The notes beneath the pieces are model-generated. The model searched no databases. It had not been told where the DNA came from and saw only the letters and a list, made by a program, of their open reading frames with translations. From the NCBI RefSeq assembly GCF_032854445.1, contig NC_088295.1:36178510-36242509 (forward strand): DNA of 64,000 nucleotides, written 5' to 3'. This DNA is from Liolophura sinensis. Lineage: Eukaryota; Mollusca; Polyplacophora; Chitonida; Chitonidae. Numbering within the stretch: the stretch's first letter is position 1; every line of letters starts with the position of its first letter. This document shows, piece by piece, positions 35,041 to 63,973 of this stretch. A program made the position numbers and the translations under genes.

Positions 35041-38000
35041 ATGGCTGTATCAAGCTGGCTGTATGGGCTGGCGGGAGTTGCAGCTGGGGCAGCCATTCTC
35101 TGCAACCTACCCACCAGACTATGGCTTCCAGCAGAGAGAGCCACTCTCCAGTATCTAGCAGCCACAAAGCTACAAACACTCGACAACTCCAAGAAAGTCT
35201 TCCAGGTAATATGATTATGTTGGTGAGTTTTAACATACTACCAGTATCAGTAACTTTTATTGAGTCGCCATATCTGCTTTTTAGAATTGTGCCTTTGGTA
35301 CAGTTTTTTTCAGTGCTTATCACACTATTAAACATAGTAATAACATCGTAATCTAGCCAGTCAACCTGCTTGTCAAACCTTGATGAAGCTACACAACTGA
35401 GTGTGTAATATAAAAGATAGTTAACTGTAGCAAAACTAAAATCTACAAAATGTTTATTCTAATTTCCTCAGAGCTGTTATTATGCTGGTATTTGTCAAGA
35501 AGATTTTCATATGAGGTAAACTTCAGATGTTTGTTCCTTAATTACAGGCCAGTGATTTGTGGCAAAACAATGGCGTTGTGATCATGGCTGTGAGGAGGCC
35601 TGGATGATCCTTGTGCAGAGAGGTCTGTGAATTTTTTTCTGTCTGTATGTCTGTAACAATAGTTTGGTTGTGAACAGTGATGACACTACTTATGCTGATC
35701 AGTATAGTGGTTGGGATGAGAAACTAATGATGTGGCCTTCAGTGCACAGTTATTCCTAGAAGTTCCTGTCAGTATGAAGTAAAATCTTTGAATCCATTTG
35801 TCATTGGTTTGAGTGCTGCCACAGGAAGCCTTGGGGCTGTCCTCTCTACTCGCGGTTTCCAGCTGTAATATTCTTTTGACATTTGTGTTATTACAGGAAG
35901 CCCTAGGGCTGTCCTCTCTCAAGGCTGAGCTCATTACTCATGGTTTCCAGCAGTAATATTTTTGTTGACATTTGTGTTTTTACAGGAAGCCCTAGGGCTG
36001 TCCTCTCTCAAGGCTGAGCTCAACACCCATGGTTTCCAGTGGTAATATTTCTGTTGACAATTGGTGTTTTTACAGGAAGCCCTAGGGCTGTCCTCTCTCA
36101 AGGCTGAGCTCAACACTCACGGTTTCCAGCGGTAATATTTCTGTTGACAATTGGTGTTTTTACAGGAAGCCCTAGGGCTGTCCTCTCTCGAGGCTGAGCT
36201 CATTACTCACGGTTTCCAGCGGTAATATTTCTGTTGACAATTGGTGTTTTTACAGGAAGCCCTAGGGCTGTCTTCTCTCGAGGCTGAGCTCATTACTCAT
36301 GGTTTCCAGTGGTAATATTTCTGTTGACAATTGGTGTTTTTACAGGAAGCCCTAGGGCTGTCCTCTCTCGAGGCTGAGCTCAACACTCACGGTTTCCAGT
36401 GGTAATATTTCTGTTGACAATTGGTGTTTTTACAGGAAGCCCTAGGGCTGTCCTCTCTCAAGGCTGAGCTCAACACTCACGGTTTCCAGCGGTAATATTT
36501 CTGTTGACAATTGGTGTTTTTACAGGAAGCCCTAGGGCTGTCCTCTCTCGAGGCTGAGCTCAACACTCACGGTTTCCAGCGGTAATATTTTTGTTGACAT
36601 TTGTGTTTTTACAGGAAGCCCTAGGGCTGTCCTCTCTCAAGGCTGAGCTCATTACTCATGGTTTCCAGCGGTAATATTTTTGTTGACATTTGTGTTTTTA
36701 CAGGAAGCCCTAGGGCTGTCCTCTCTCAAGGCTGAGCTCAACACTCACGGTTTCCAGCGGTAATATTTTTGTTGACATTTGTGTTTTTACAGGAAGCCTT
36801 AGGGCTGTCCTCTCTCAAGGCTGAGCTCAACACTCACGGTTTCCAGCTGTATGCAGTCGTACACGAGAACCGTGGAGTTGATGAGTTTAGGCCATTCTTC
36901 AAAGGAGAAATTTTTCTGGATAAAGATGTGAGTTTAACCTGGTTTCAACTCTGGGCAACACACATCATGCTAGAATGAATGAAGATCATATTCATGTAAT
37001 ATTCTGAATTTTCTTTTAGTTGATGCATTTTAGATTCATAAACTGTTTCTCTTCATACTGAATGTAAGAATATATCTGTGTAAAGTCTTAAAATGGTGCT
37101 TACTCTACAGTTCAGCAACACAGGTCACTGCAGGACTTCCTACTTGCTTGGATTTTAGCATAAGTCATAAAAGATAGACAGTGTATGCTGTGACAGTGTA
37201 TTTTAAAAAGCATACTGTAAGTTTGCTATTATGAATGTAATGATCATTTTATTACTATGAAATTATGGAATATTAGTAATTCCAAGCGTATATGATATCT
37301 ATTTCTTTGTTTATATTTCGGTTTATTACAGCGTAGATTTTACGGCCCCAAAGAGCGTTGGATGTTCTTAACTGGTCTGTTCAGACTTAGCTTCTGGCAG
37401 AGTGTGTACAGAGTTCATCAGAAGGGTGTGGCTGGAAACCTGGAGGGAGAGGGTAGACTGTTGGGAGGTGTGTAGGGTAACACCCGGAGTAAGATCTATT
37501 CAACATGTCAGGCAGTTCTGTATGAGCATATCTCATCCTATATACTGCAAAGCTCCAGCAGAGCACCAAGAGGAGAGATTTTCATTTTAAATAGAGAACA
37601 TTGCCCTCCTAAAACAAGTGGGTAATCAAATAATGCACTCTTTTCATTGTTCCTGTCTGTAATACATCTCTGTATACCCAAATTCCTCAACCTTTTTGCA
37701 TATGAAAGAACAACTTTCAGTACAATTTATACACATTTTTAATTTGATTTTAGAAACAAAACTACCCAGGTTAGATTGGCCGGTTTCAGGGCTTCACAAA
37801 CAGCATAATTTCATCCGTCAACACAGAGTAATGCCTTCAGAATATGCTTGAATAAACACCTTGCAAACATGCAAAAAGAATTACAGTATTTGCACTCATC
37901 TAACATGTCCTACATGACACAAGCTCTGCAGAGGGTAACATAGCAAAGCCTGGAACAGGCATGTGTCAGTGGGAATATTTTGAGTGATAAAACCTGTTGG

Positions 38001-38697
38001 GTTTTCACTTGCCACAAAAAAATATCGAATTATAAAGTATGTGTAGTGTTCATCAAGAACTATTATATCTGCTGGTGCATAAATATCTGCTTATTTTGAC
38101 ATGTTTATTTTGCAGAGAAAGCAACAACATCGACAAAAAACGAAAATATTTTCAAAATACTAAAAAAGCTTGAAAGTCGACATGAAGTTGTGGATGTCCA
38201 TGGGGAGACAATTTTTCGAGTGGCTAAACCACAATTGTCTGTTTTTCTCATTGCTTGTGTCAGATCTGCTGAATCAGCATTAAACAAATAGAATAAAACC
38301 AAGCAAGATATACACTGAGACTTCAAATTTAGCTGGTGCATAACAAATATGTGCCAATTTGCTTCTGAAAGCTTGACTGCAAAAGTGCTGTGCTACTTGT
38401 GTTTCCTCCACTCACCATGTAAAATGTACACAATGTAAAACATCACTGAAATAAGTAAATAAATGACTGCTTGCAGGCCTGAAATTTCAGACTTGACTAT
38501 CTACTGATTCTGTTGCTCAGCAGAAACTTCCTCATTCATCAGTTGCTTCTTTATTGACAGGTGTGTTTGTGCTGGGCTCAGGCCAGCGAGGTGTCCTGAT
38601 GGAGCACAGAGAGGGAGAGTTTGGGGACCATGCTAATTTAACAGAAGTTATGAATGCTGTCAAGGGGTCATCTCAGAAATCCAATTCCAGGTTATAA
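35041..38697 (+). CDS. SELENOU: Selenoprotein U (PRXL2A/FAM213A-type peroxiredoxin-like protein)
   Basis: Five coding exons: 35041-35205, 35548-35622, 36793-36927, 37332-37467, 38561-38697. Phases agree; 216 codons, 215 aa counting the TGA as selenocysteine (human PRXL2A 229 aa). An N-terminal hydrophobic stretch (residues about 8-22) precedes a thioredoxin-like fold. Matches to human PRXL2A: VIMAVRRPG, then TGA-Ser-Leu-Cys-Arg-Glu in place of CFLCRE, LSSLKAEL, YAVVHE, FKGEIFLD, RRFYGP, GNLEGEG and LMEHREGEFGD. The TGA (35605-35607, residue 75) is the first position of the redox CxxC, exactly where fish and other animals have Sec in SelU. The family is thought to be a cytosolic/mitochondrial thiol redox protein with antioxidant roles. 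The start ATG has G at -3 and +4. The donor after exon 2 is weak (GAG|GTCTGT). The next intron carries eleven decoy copies of exon 3's 5' part. A SECIS lies about 330 bases past the stop. Confidence 0.93.
35605..35607 (+). other. In-frame TGA, predicted selenocysteine codon
   Basis: Codon 20 of the second exon, reading GGA TGA TCC TTG TGC, i.e. Gly-Sec-Ser-Leu-Cys. Human PRXL2A has Gly-Cys-Phe-Leu-Cys here. The frame is open on both sides and conserved with human before and after, so neither a stop nor an error is the simpler reading. Confidence 0.92.
35825..36792 (+). repeat. Tandem array of 11 partial (decoy) copies of selenoprotein U exon 3
   Basis: Each unit of 89-90 bp has a pyrimidine-rich stretch, TTTTTACAG, then the first 54 bases (18 codons, EALGLSSLKAELNTHGFQ) of the real exon, then CGGTAATATT, TGGTAATATT or CAGTAATATT and intron. 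Exon-like starts: 35825 (18 bp shorter), 35897, 35986, 36076, 36166, 36256, 36346, 36436, 36526, 36615, 36704. The intact exon starts at 36793. In the copies the frame stops two codons after the homologous part (CAG CGG TAA or similar). Copies vary at AAG/GAG and AACACT/ATTACT in mixed combinations, indicating recombination among units. Each copy keeps a usable 3' splice site and a possible GTAATA donor. Confidence 0.93.
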
Positions 38698-39150
38698 TCA
38701 TGACTCAACTGTAAAACTTAACAGAGTTAATTATTTTTGAGTTTGAATTTGGTGCTAAGTGGTATGTGCTATTAAATTAATTGGTCTTGTGTACCTGTGG
38801 CAGTACCACCAAAGGGTAATTTATTCCATAATCTGCTATTATCTTGCAAACCATGTGTATCGTGTGTAATCAGTATGTAATTAGAGAATTACTATATGTT
38901 GTAGCGAGACTGAAAGGATAACAGTTCATATAAATAATTCTTACTTCTTAAGTTTTTTTTATTGTTTGAAGCATTTAGAAACCTTTCAACTGATAGCAAG
39001 CTGTGGTGAGGTATTCCTGTGAGTGATGATGTTGTACACTGAAACTACTGGTGTATGTCAGAGTTTGACCAGGTGTTGCCTTCATAAAGCTAAAAGTGTG
39101 AAATAGGTTTGCAAATGTAGTCTGCAATAAAAACTTTTGATTTTTATAAT
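38698..39150 (+). other. Selenoprotein U 3' UTR
   Basis: Runs from the stop to the poly(A) signal AATAAA at 39126-39131 and contains the SECIS hairpin at 39020-39068. Confidence 0.7.
39020..39068 (+). promoter_or_regulatory. SECIS element
   Basis: The core ATGA is at 39026-39029. The stem TGTTGTACAC (39030-39039) pairs with GTGTATGTCA (39051-39060) in 9 of 10 positions, two of them G-U, with one U-U mismatch. The apical loop of 11 bases holds the conserved AA (39042-39044), 12 bases after ATGA. The partner GA of the non-Watson-Crick quartet is at 39061-39062. These are the hallmarks of a eukaryotic SECIS, which recruits SBP2/eEFSec to recode UGA. Its position in the 3' UTR of a gene with a Sec-position TGA makes the call strong. 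Confidence 0.87.
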
Positions 39151-41724
39151 TCTATACATTTATTGTCATGTCTTAATATGTGTCTCACTTTATAACCAGC
39201 ATATTCTCACCTGAAGTATTTGAACTAAAATTTCGCTCATCACTATGTTACTAGTTTTGCCCTATTTGAGTGTTTTCTTAGAAAGTTGTTTTGAGAGACT
39301 TCTTTAGGAAGGTAATTTCTTCTAAAAAAATGTATCCGCACCAAAAGTGATAATTTATTGCTTAATTTGCCTCTAATATGCAGTTTTTCTTCTAAATTTT
39401 AGGGTAAATGGAATAGTTTAGGCGAGCATGCTAAAACTGGCAAACTATCTATGCCTTCAGTACCCCCGTCTGATGTTGAGTTTCTGCGTGATCTCTCTAC
39501 TCAGAGATAAGTGTGAAATTTGGCATATGGTTTCCTCGCCTTGCCACCTTACACGGGATTATTGTTTTTCGTTTTTGTCCTTCTTGTCGTTTGTGTGTCT
39601 GTTGGAAATTTGGTCTCTGTATATCTTAAATTTACTTGATGGATCCACAGTTTAATTCCGCACAAGGTTTCTACTCAAAATTTGATTGATTACTCTGAAA
39701 TTTGGTATGTAGTGTTTTTTGGGGGTTTTTTGTCGAGTATAAATATTCTATTCTTCATGCAAGAACAGAAAGTCAATAAATGACCGTCCTGCTGAAAGCA
39801 GCCCGCACCACTCAAAGTCGTCCCTTTAAAGTTGACTTCAGGTTATCTTCTCTGATAGCAGGGACCAGGCCTAATAGCACTGTTGTTAGTGCTTCCACTT
39901 CAGGAAGAAGTTGTAACTTCCTCTTTTGCCGTACAGCATTACTGGGATAGTGCAACGACTGGTTGAGCCGTATCAGCATAATGGGTCGGGCCAACTTGCC
40001 TTTGATAGGTCTTCTCAGTGAAGAAGCACTAAATAATAGAGCGGTGGAAATCCGTCCTGCAACAAGGAGGCACATTACATGCACTCCAAGGACTCCTTCA
40101 TCGTCATACGACTGAAAACTTGTTAAGTATGATGTTAAACCCCGAGCACTCACTCTCTGATCGCGGGATTCTACAGATATATGCTTGTTGTTAAATAATT
40201 TTGATTCTGCAGCAAACACATACGATATTGTCTCTTACATTTTTTTTTTTAATACCAGCAACTCGCATGTAATGAAGATCACTAGTCATCGATTCATCTG
40301 GATGGTGCTGGAGGCAGAACTTGCCTGGTAATAGGTTTGCACCAAATTACCTCCCTTGAAATCAGTTCCTGTTTAAATGGTATGCATTTAGGAATAAGCT
40401 GTGGTTAAATGGGACCTCTGGAAATGGCTAATGGTGAGTTTTGACGTTAAATCGACATAAGCTGGTGAAAGACCTACTTTCAATTTTGCAAACTGATTTG
40501 ATAAGCCCAGGATAAACATTATATAATTTTTTAAGCAATTCGGAGGAAATTCCAAAATCTTCCAGTAGAAATACATTTTTTGTATGACACAGGAACAATA
40601 CATGTACTACTTCAGCAAGCCCCGTCAAATATGTATACTCTACCAAAGCTGAAAAAGAGACTCAGTTTCAGATTGGAGACTGAATGGCTCATTTCAAGGT
40701 TTATGGCAGTTAGGCTTAGTTTCCACTATTTACGCGACGTAACCTACATACTGCACAGGCAAATTTCAAGAGGAGAGATCCCTCGTCGTAGTTTCACACC
40801 TCAAATACCAATCTCACTGAAATTTGTACTTTAGTTGAACCTATTTTGTTTTGTTCATTTTTCCAATGAAAATGCTTATCTGCTGAAATCACTGTGCATA
40901 CTTTGGGATGAAAGTGTTGTTATATGGATTAAGTTTTACATGACAAAAAAAGGCAGGGAGATTTCTGTTCAATATGCCAGTGGTGACCCATGGTGTAAAG
41001 CAAATGTAGGAAGTGGTTTATGTGCTGTCCAGGCATATGCAACATGGTAAAGGGATGCAGCACTGTGTATGTTTTGGGTCTCACATGCTTCAAGAAGATG
41101 CTGATGTGAAAGAACAGAAATATAGTTCGACATAACACTAAACCCCATGCAAGCAAACAAATCCTCCACAAAGTGGAGGATGCTTACACTCAAGCTTAAT
41201 TCCAACAAAGTGTCAGTGCTTGGGTGGGACTGTTGATTGGCTGGGACTGTCGATAGTTGGGTGTGAATGCCTAAGTGGCTGACCATGCGATTTATAATAT
41301 TAATTTCAAACACACAGATAAATAACTACAGGCATCACTTCAAATCACTTAAAAATCCTTTAGTTCGCAACTTGGTCAGTTTCCAGTATATTTGTCTTGA
41401 GTGAATTTTCATTTATTGGGCATATGGTAATTAACCCTTCCACCAGCAAAATTGTCCCTTTGTTCTGTGAAAGCTCCCTTATTGTTTGTAGTGTTGACCA
41501 TGTTCTCGAGAGTGTTGAAACAATGGTAATGCTAGTTCCCTACATATTTCAATCCAGTCACAGCATTCTCCTTTACCTCAGGAAATTTAGAATAAGAAGA
41601 GTTTAAAAAGCTAAAATGTTCACTAGTCTATTACACTCCTAAGAAGTTTACGAATAGGAATTAAAAGTGTTTGAACACTGCTTTAGCAACTTCCAAATAA
41701 TCATAGGATCAAATAAGAACACAG
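39151..41724. other. Intergenic between selenoprotein U and KAT6 3' ends
   Basis: No conserved coding sequence is seen. It holds a repeat-like stretch at 39400-39760 and a SINE/MITE-like end at about 40045-40165. The two flanking genes converge here. Confidence 0.5.
40045..40165 (+). repeat. Probable SINE/MITE 3' segment
   Basis: The stretch GGAAATCCGTCCTGCAAC, CTCCTTCATCGTCATACGAC and GATGTTAAACCCCGAGCACT resembles a dispersed mollusc repeat whose copies end in ACTCACTCACT. Recognition is from general memory of such sequences, so confidence is modest. The left border is unknown and may reach 39790. Confidence 0.35.
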
Positions 41725-42461
41725 TCTGGATAGAAAGTCTCATAATTTATTTTGTAATAAATGCACATGTACGTCCTTATAGCAGTTACTTTACAATCTA
41801 GACAAAAATATACCAAACAAGACGTCCAAATCTTAAATGTATCTTTTAAAGAGTGAAATAAAAACTGTACATGGATGTTCAATTCTACATACAAAAAACA
41901 CAAAATGGTAGACGAAGTGTAAGACTAAAATACAAAGGTATTTATTTCTAGGGAAATGTATAGGTTGTGTCAACCGAACTCCTGAATTTGTTCATAAATT
42001 ACCAGTCCATATAATACAATCATTTCTAATCACAGAGTGTGTGAAGCTAGGCTTTCCCCTCAAAAAGGTGTTTCCAATGTTTCCTTCTTGAAACAATATT
42101 TTAACTTATCCATGTAACATTACCAGTATCCACAATCATAACTAGGCATAAAAACAACCTTCTGAATCAGCTGAAAGACTGTACACTTCTACAGCTTCAA
42201 ATTTTCAACTTACAACTGAACTTAATCCAGTCAAGAAGGTTAAAACAAACAGTACAGTTATTCCCTATAACAAGCCTTGAAATGTGACAACTAATCAGTC
42301 AGTTTAAAAACAAAGTCCTGATATACACATAGTAACCTCTGATACACTAGAACTGCCTGTAAGAAGTGATCACCCGGATGATTGGTCCAGGACAAGTCCG
42401 GTGACATTCTAGATGATGAGAGTTATGTAGAGATATGTACAATGTCCCAAGCAGATGTGTG
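41725..42461 (-). other. KAT6 3' UTR with poly(A) signal
   Basis: From the KAT6 stop down to an AATAAA on the minus strand at 41751-41746. No coding sequence. Confidence 0.65.
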
Positions 42462-60305
<17,844 letters not shown>

Positions 60306-60488
60306 GGTGGTAGATGGATCCTTTGTATTATCTTACATATGCCTTAGAAACATTTCCTGCAAACGACTGCGAGCAAACGCTTTGGAAAAGAACACACAAA
60401 GCAAGAGTTTCCATTTGTTCTTTTGTTCCGAACTGCAGCATTGTTATTGTTTGTAAGAAATCCTCAGTCCATTGCGTCCACCTCAAGT
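60306..60488 (-). other. KAT6 5' UTR within the first coding exon
   Basis: A strong 3' splice site (TTTCTTTTACAG on the minus strand, ending at 60489) would start this exon at 60488, ahead of the ATG at 60305. It implies a non-coding exon further upstream. Confidence 0.6.
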
Positions 60489-61152
60489 CTGTAAAAGAAA
60501 GATAGCAACACCTTAGTACACGCTGTTGGACATGTGCAATCGTTAAGTGGAGTGATGTGTCATATTACCTGATATACAGGTTGAACATTATTTAACCATC
60601 TCTTGTTCATGCAAATATTTCTAAGCCAGCGTAGAGCACTATCAACACGGAAACCGGGATTTTCGTATTGCACGTTTAATGATGCAAATAAACGACACAT
60701 TAAAGACATGTATTACATTGAAGTTTCGCCATAATGCAACATGTGACATCGACAACTGTTCTAATAAAACATATCGCCTAAACAGAAGACAAGAAATCGC
60801 GAAATAAATGTACACGCAGCAAAATTTGGGCACACCACGCCAACCGAGTCTGTAAAAATGGCGTCCACTATATTTTGTTTTCTGCTCAGCTGCAAAAATG
60901 GCGGTCATTCGACGTTAACCTTTCCGTTCTGTGCACATTAAAGAACCACATACATCTTGCAATAAGTCCACCTTTGCTTAAAAACATTCCGTTACCTATT
61001 ATACCTCCATTCCGTTCACCAGAAAAGTTGATAACGACACAGTAATATTCACAACAAACCGTTAACGGCTCCCTACGTCCGTGCCGACTATTCGTCGAAT
61101 TTTCTGTCCGATCATACTGCCAGTTTTGAATCTAAATTTGCAGCCTACTTAC

Positions 61153-61300
61153 CAATCCTTGGCTCTGATATGTCATTGTGTATGGTTCCCCTAAGATGAA
61201 TCCTTCTAAATTTGCAGTAACTTTCCTTTCTCTCTCGGATTAGCGCCAAATCACATAGGCAAAATGCGCGAGGTACTTGTGGTTTACAACAATAGAGACT
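61153..61300 (-). other. Candidate KAT6 non-coding first exon and promoter
   Basis: A near-perfect donor (GGATTG|GTAAGT, break after 61153 on the minus strand) is the best partner for the acceptor at 60489. The transcription start is not visible and the right border is a guess. Confidence 0.45.
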
Positions 61301-62610
61301 GCTCGTACTAAAATGGCTACTTTGGCCCTAACAGACGCGGCCCTATCCCTAAGGAGAATTCAGATTTCAATCAGGCAGTAGTCTTCTAGTTTCTGATTTT
61401 TCACACCGTAATACGCCAATAAAAGAGATTTTAAACTCAAACAAACCACACACTATTGTTTAGACTAAATAGTCATAATTCAAAACTGATAAAATATTTA
61501 CGAATTGTATATTTATTCAACTTTAAACGAGTGCTCACAACAGTACATTCTCCTTCACATAACTATTGTCGAAACAATTTGTCCCAGACTGTTGTAAGGC
61601 TCGATTTGATTGGTCAGACTGGCTCAGTCATCAGCTTTTTCATAACATGAGCATGTGCTTCGATAGTTGGAAGTAAATACAACGGAGAAAAATATTAACG
61701 CAAAGGTGACAATTCTTGAAAAACAAGATGACGTAGGCCAACGGCGAAGCATAATATAAATCGTAAAATACTATCAGTCTCCATACGTGTGTTCGTTAGA
61801 ATTGCCTATACATGGAAATATACACTTTATACGCCTTCGCATCTGAGGAGAGACACGCACATTTTCAAAATGATACCCTGGTTCTCAGATATGCAAGTGA
61901 ATTTTCTCTTCCACTCTTCGGATCTAGGCTCTCATCTTTGAGTGTCGAAATGTGCCAGTTAGACATTACATGACCTACATTACGTTATAGGACACTGGTT
62001 CTCTACTTGACAGTGTTCACTGCATATAAACCGTGTCTATCTAGGCTACCCGCATACATGTGACGTACATATATGATAACGTCAGCAGAGTAACTATAGT
62101 CATTTAAGACAGTCAAAAATAAACGATTATCCGTTATTTTCGATGGTATTGAAAACGACAATGCATAATGCTGTTACACAATGGAAGTTTAGAAGCATGC
62201 ATGTAACACAACCAGGGAGAAGTCATTATATACCGATTAAAAATCATTTATCTTGTCACAAAACAGATAATTTAAACCCTTCCATAACACAAGCAGAAGA
62301 AAACACCAACGTACCATTCTCTGTCGTCGTTGTTTTTGTGTGTGACTCACGATTGATTCACCGTTTAGCCTGTGTGAAAGCCGTGAGACACACGTTTGTG
62401 GAAGCCACAGCGTTATGTGGCAGTTGTGCAGGAGGATTAAGCTGCCAATCAATACTAATTCGTCTGTTTTAACAACACATCTTGCTTGATACCTGCCGCA
62501 AAAGAGACTACTCCGTAAGGCTGACTCAAACCGATTTTATTAGAGGTGTTATGTGTGGTACGCACATAACATATATAGTGTACTATATAATATACCTATA
62601 CTTTGTAGAA
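61301..62610. other. Intergenic, nothing recognised
   Basis: AT-rich sequence upstream of KAT6 with no conserved open frame, RNA gene or clear repeat. Confidence 0.45.
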
Positions 62611-62735
62611 ACCTGCAGATGGTCGTGGGTTTCCTCAGGACTCCGCCCAGTTTCCTCCCACCATAATGCTGGTCGCCGTGGTATAAGTGAAATATTCTTA
62701 AGTGGGGCGTAAAACACCAATCAAATAAATAAATA
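62611..62735 (+). mobile_element. SINE 3' half
   Basis: Starts at AACCTGCAGATGGTCGTGG and runs through CTCCCACCATAATGCTGG to AAAACACCAATCAAATAAAT. The head is missing. Confidence 0.8.
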
Positions 62736-63074
62736 TACCTTGTAGAAGAATTCTATGGGTTTGCATAAATCTGTTATATGGAAGCACAATTATACAGTAA
62801 CACATACGGCCTATCGGCAATGTTCAAATTGTCTACATAGCTTACATGGACATTGTCTATAACGCACAATACAATCTTGCACTTTAAAGGCGAAGTTTTG
62901 TTTTTTTTTTGTTTTGTTTTTTTCAAGTGATAAAGTGTTATTGTGAACCTAAGATTTAGCAATCATAATCTACACATGCAGTGGCCACAACACATCGTTA
63001 GTCGACTTAATATAAAGCACCTCCTCAAATAATGAATCAACAAAGGGGTAAACACTCAGCATGTCTGATCTGCA

Positions 63075-63283
63075 TCAACCAGCCAACCAGTCAACCTGCC
63101 AGTCGGTTAGATTTATTTTTTTTTTACATCCTACTATTACATCGTACTCCGGAATATTTTACTTGGTTAACGTTTGTGGACAGTGGAAAGCGAACGGAAC
63201 GTGAATGAAACGACCGCACCTTATTTCAGGCCGCTGTCGATTCAGCGGAAAGTAGATTCGAACATTCTACCTCAATGATCTTG

Positions 63284-63358
<75 letters not shown>

Positions 63359-63690
63359 CGAACTGAATACTGACTACATTACTTGACCACTGAGATCGAG
63401 TCGTCCATGAGGTCAGTGTGACTGTCAACCTAGGAGGATGTCAACCTATCAGACTTTCCACCAGCTAGACATTCAGCCAGATTATTAACCAGTCAGACCC
63501 AACCAGTCAACCAGCCAGACTTTCAACCAGTAAGACATACAGCAAGCTGGGCATCCAACAAACCGCATTATCAACCAATCAAGCCTTTAATCAACCAGAA
63601 TGTCAGTCAGCCAGCCAGTCAGTCAGCCAGCCAGTCTATCAGCCTGCCAAACATCCAATCAGCCAGAGTGTCAGCCAATCAGACTGTCAA
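63075..63690. repeat. Imperfect CAGCCAGTC-type minisatellite
   Basis: Short words CCAGCCAGTC, CCAGTCAACCAG and CAATCAGCC recur irregularly, densest at 63595-63690, interrupted by unique sequence and a TA run. Confidence 0.6.
63288..63357. repeat. (TA)35 microsatellite
   Basis: Uninterrupted TA dinucleotides for 70 bases. Confidence 0.95.
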
Positions 63691-63693
63691 CTT

Positions 63694-63881
63694 ACCCATC
63701 ATTCAATCAATCTTATTGTCAACCAGCCTGGCTGGTTTTTGTTTTCTTGTATATATATACAAGAAACCACACACAAGTTATGATGTATATACAGAACAGT
63801 GCATTCGCTTTGTCACGACACACGTATACCCATCATTCAATCAATCTTATTGTCAACCAGCCTGGCTGGTTTTTGTTTTCT

Positions 63882-63973
<92 letters not shown>

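Noticed and set aside
35548-35622. In-frame TGA as evidence that the PRXL2A-like gene is a pseudogene
   Set aside because: All exons are intact, homology continues after the TGA, the codon sits exactly at the Sec position of SelU, and a SECIS is present.
35825-36792. Evenly spaced short repeats as a CRISPR array
   Set aside because: The units are adjoining partial exon copies with splice sites; there are no unique spacers and this is an animal genome.
61311-61380. Small plus-strand frame of 22 codons starting MATLALTDAA upstream of KAT6
   Set aside because: Good start context but too short, no homology recognised and no clear splice donor in frame.
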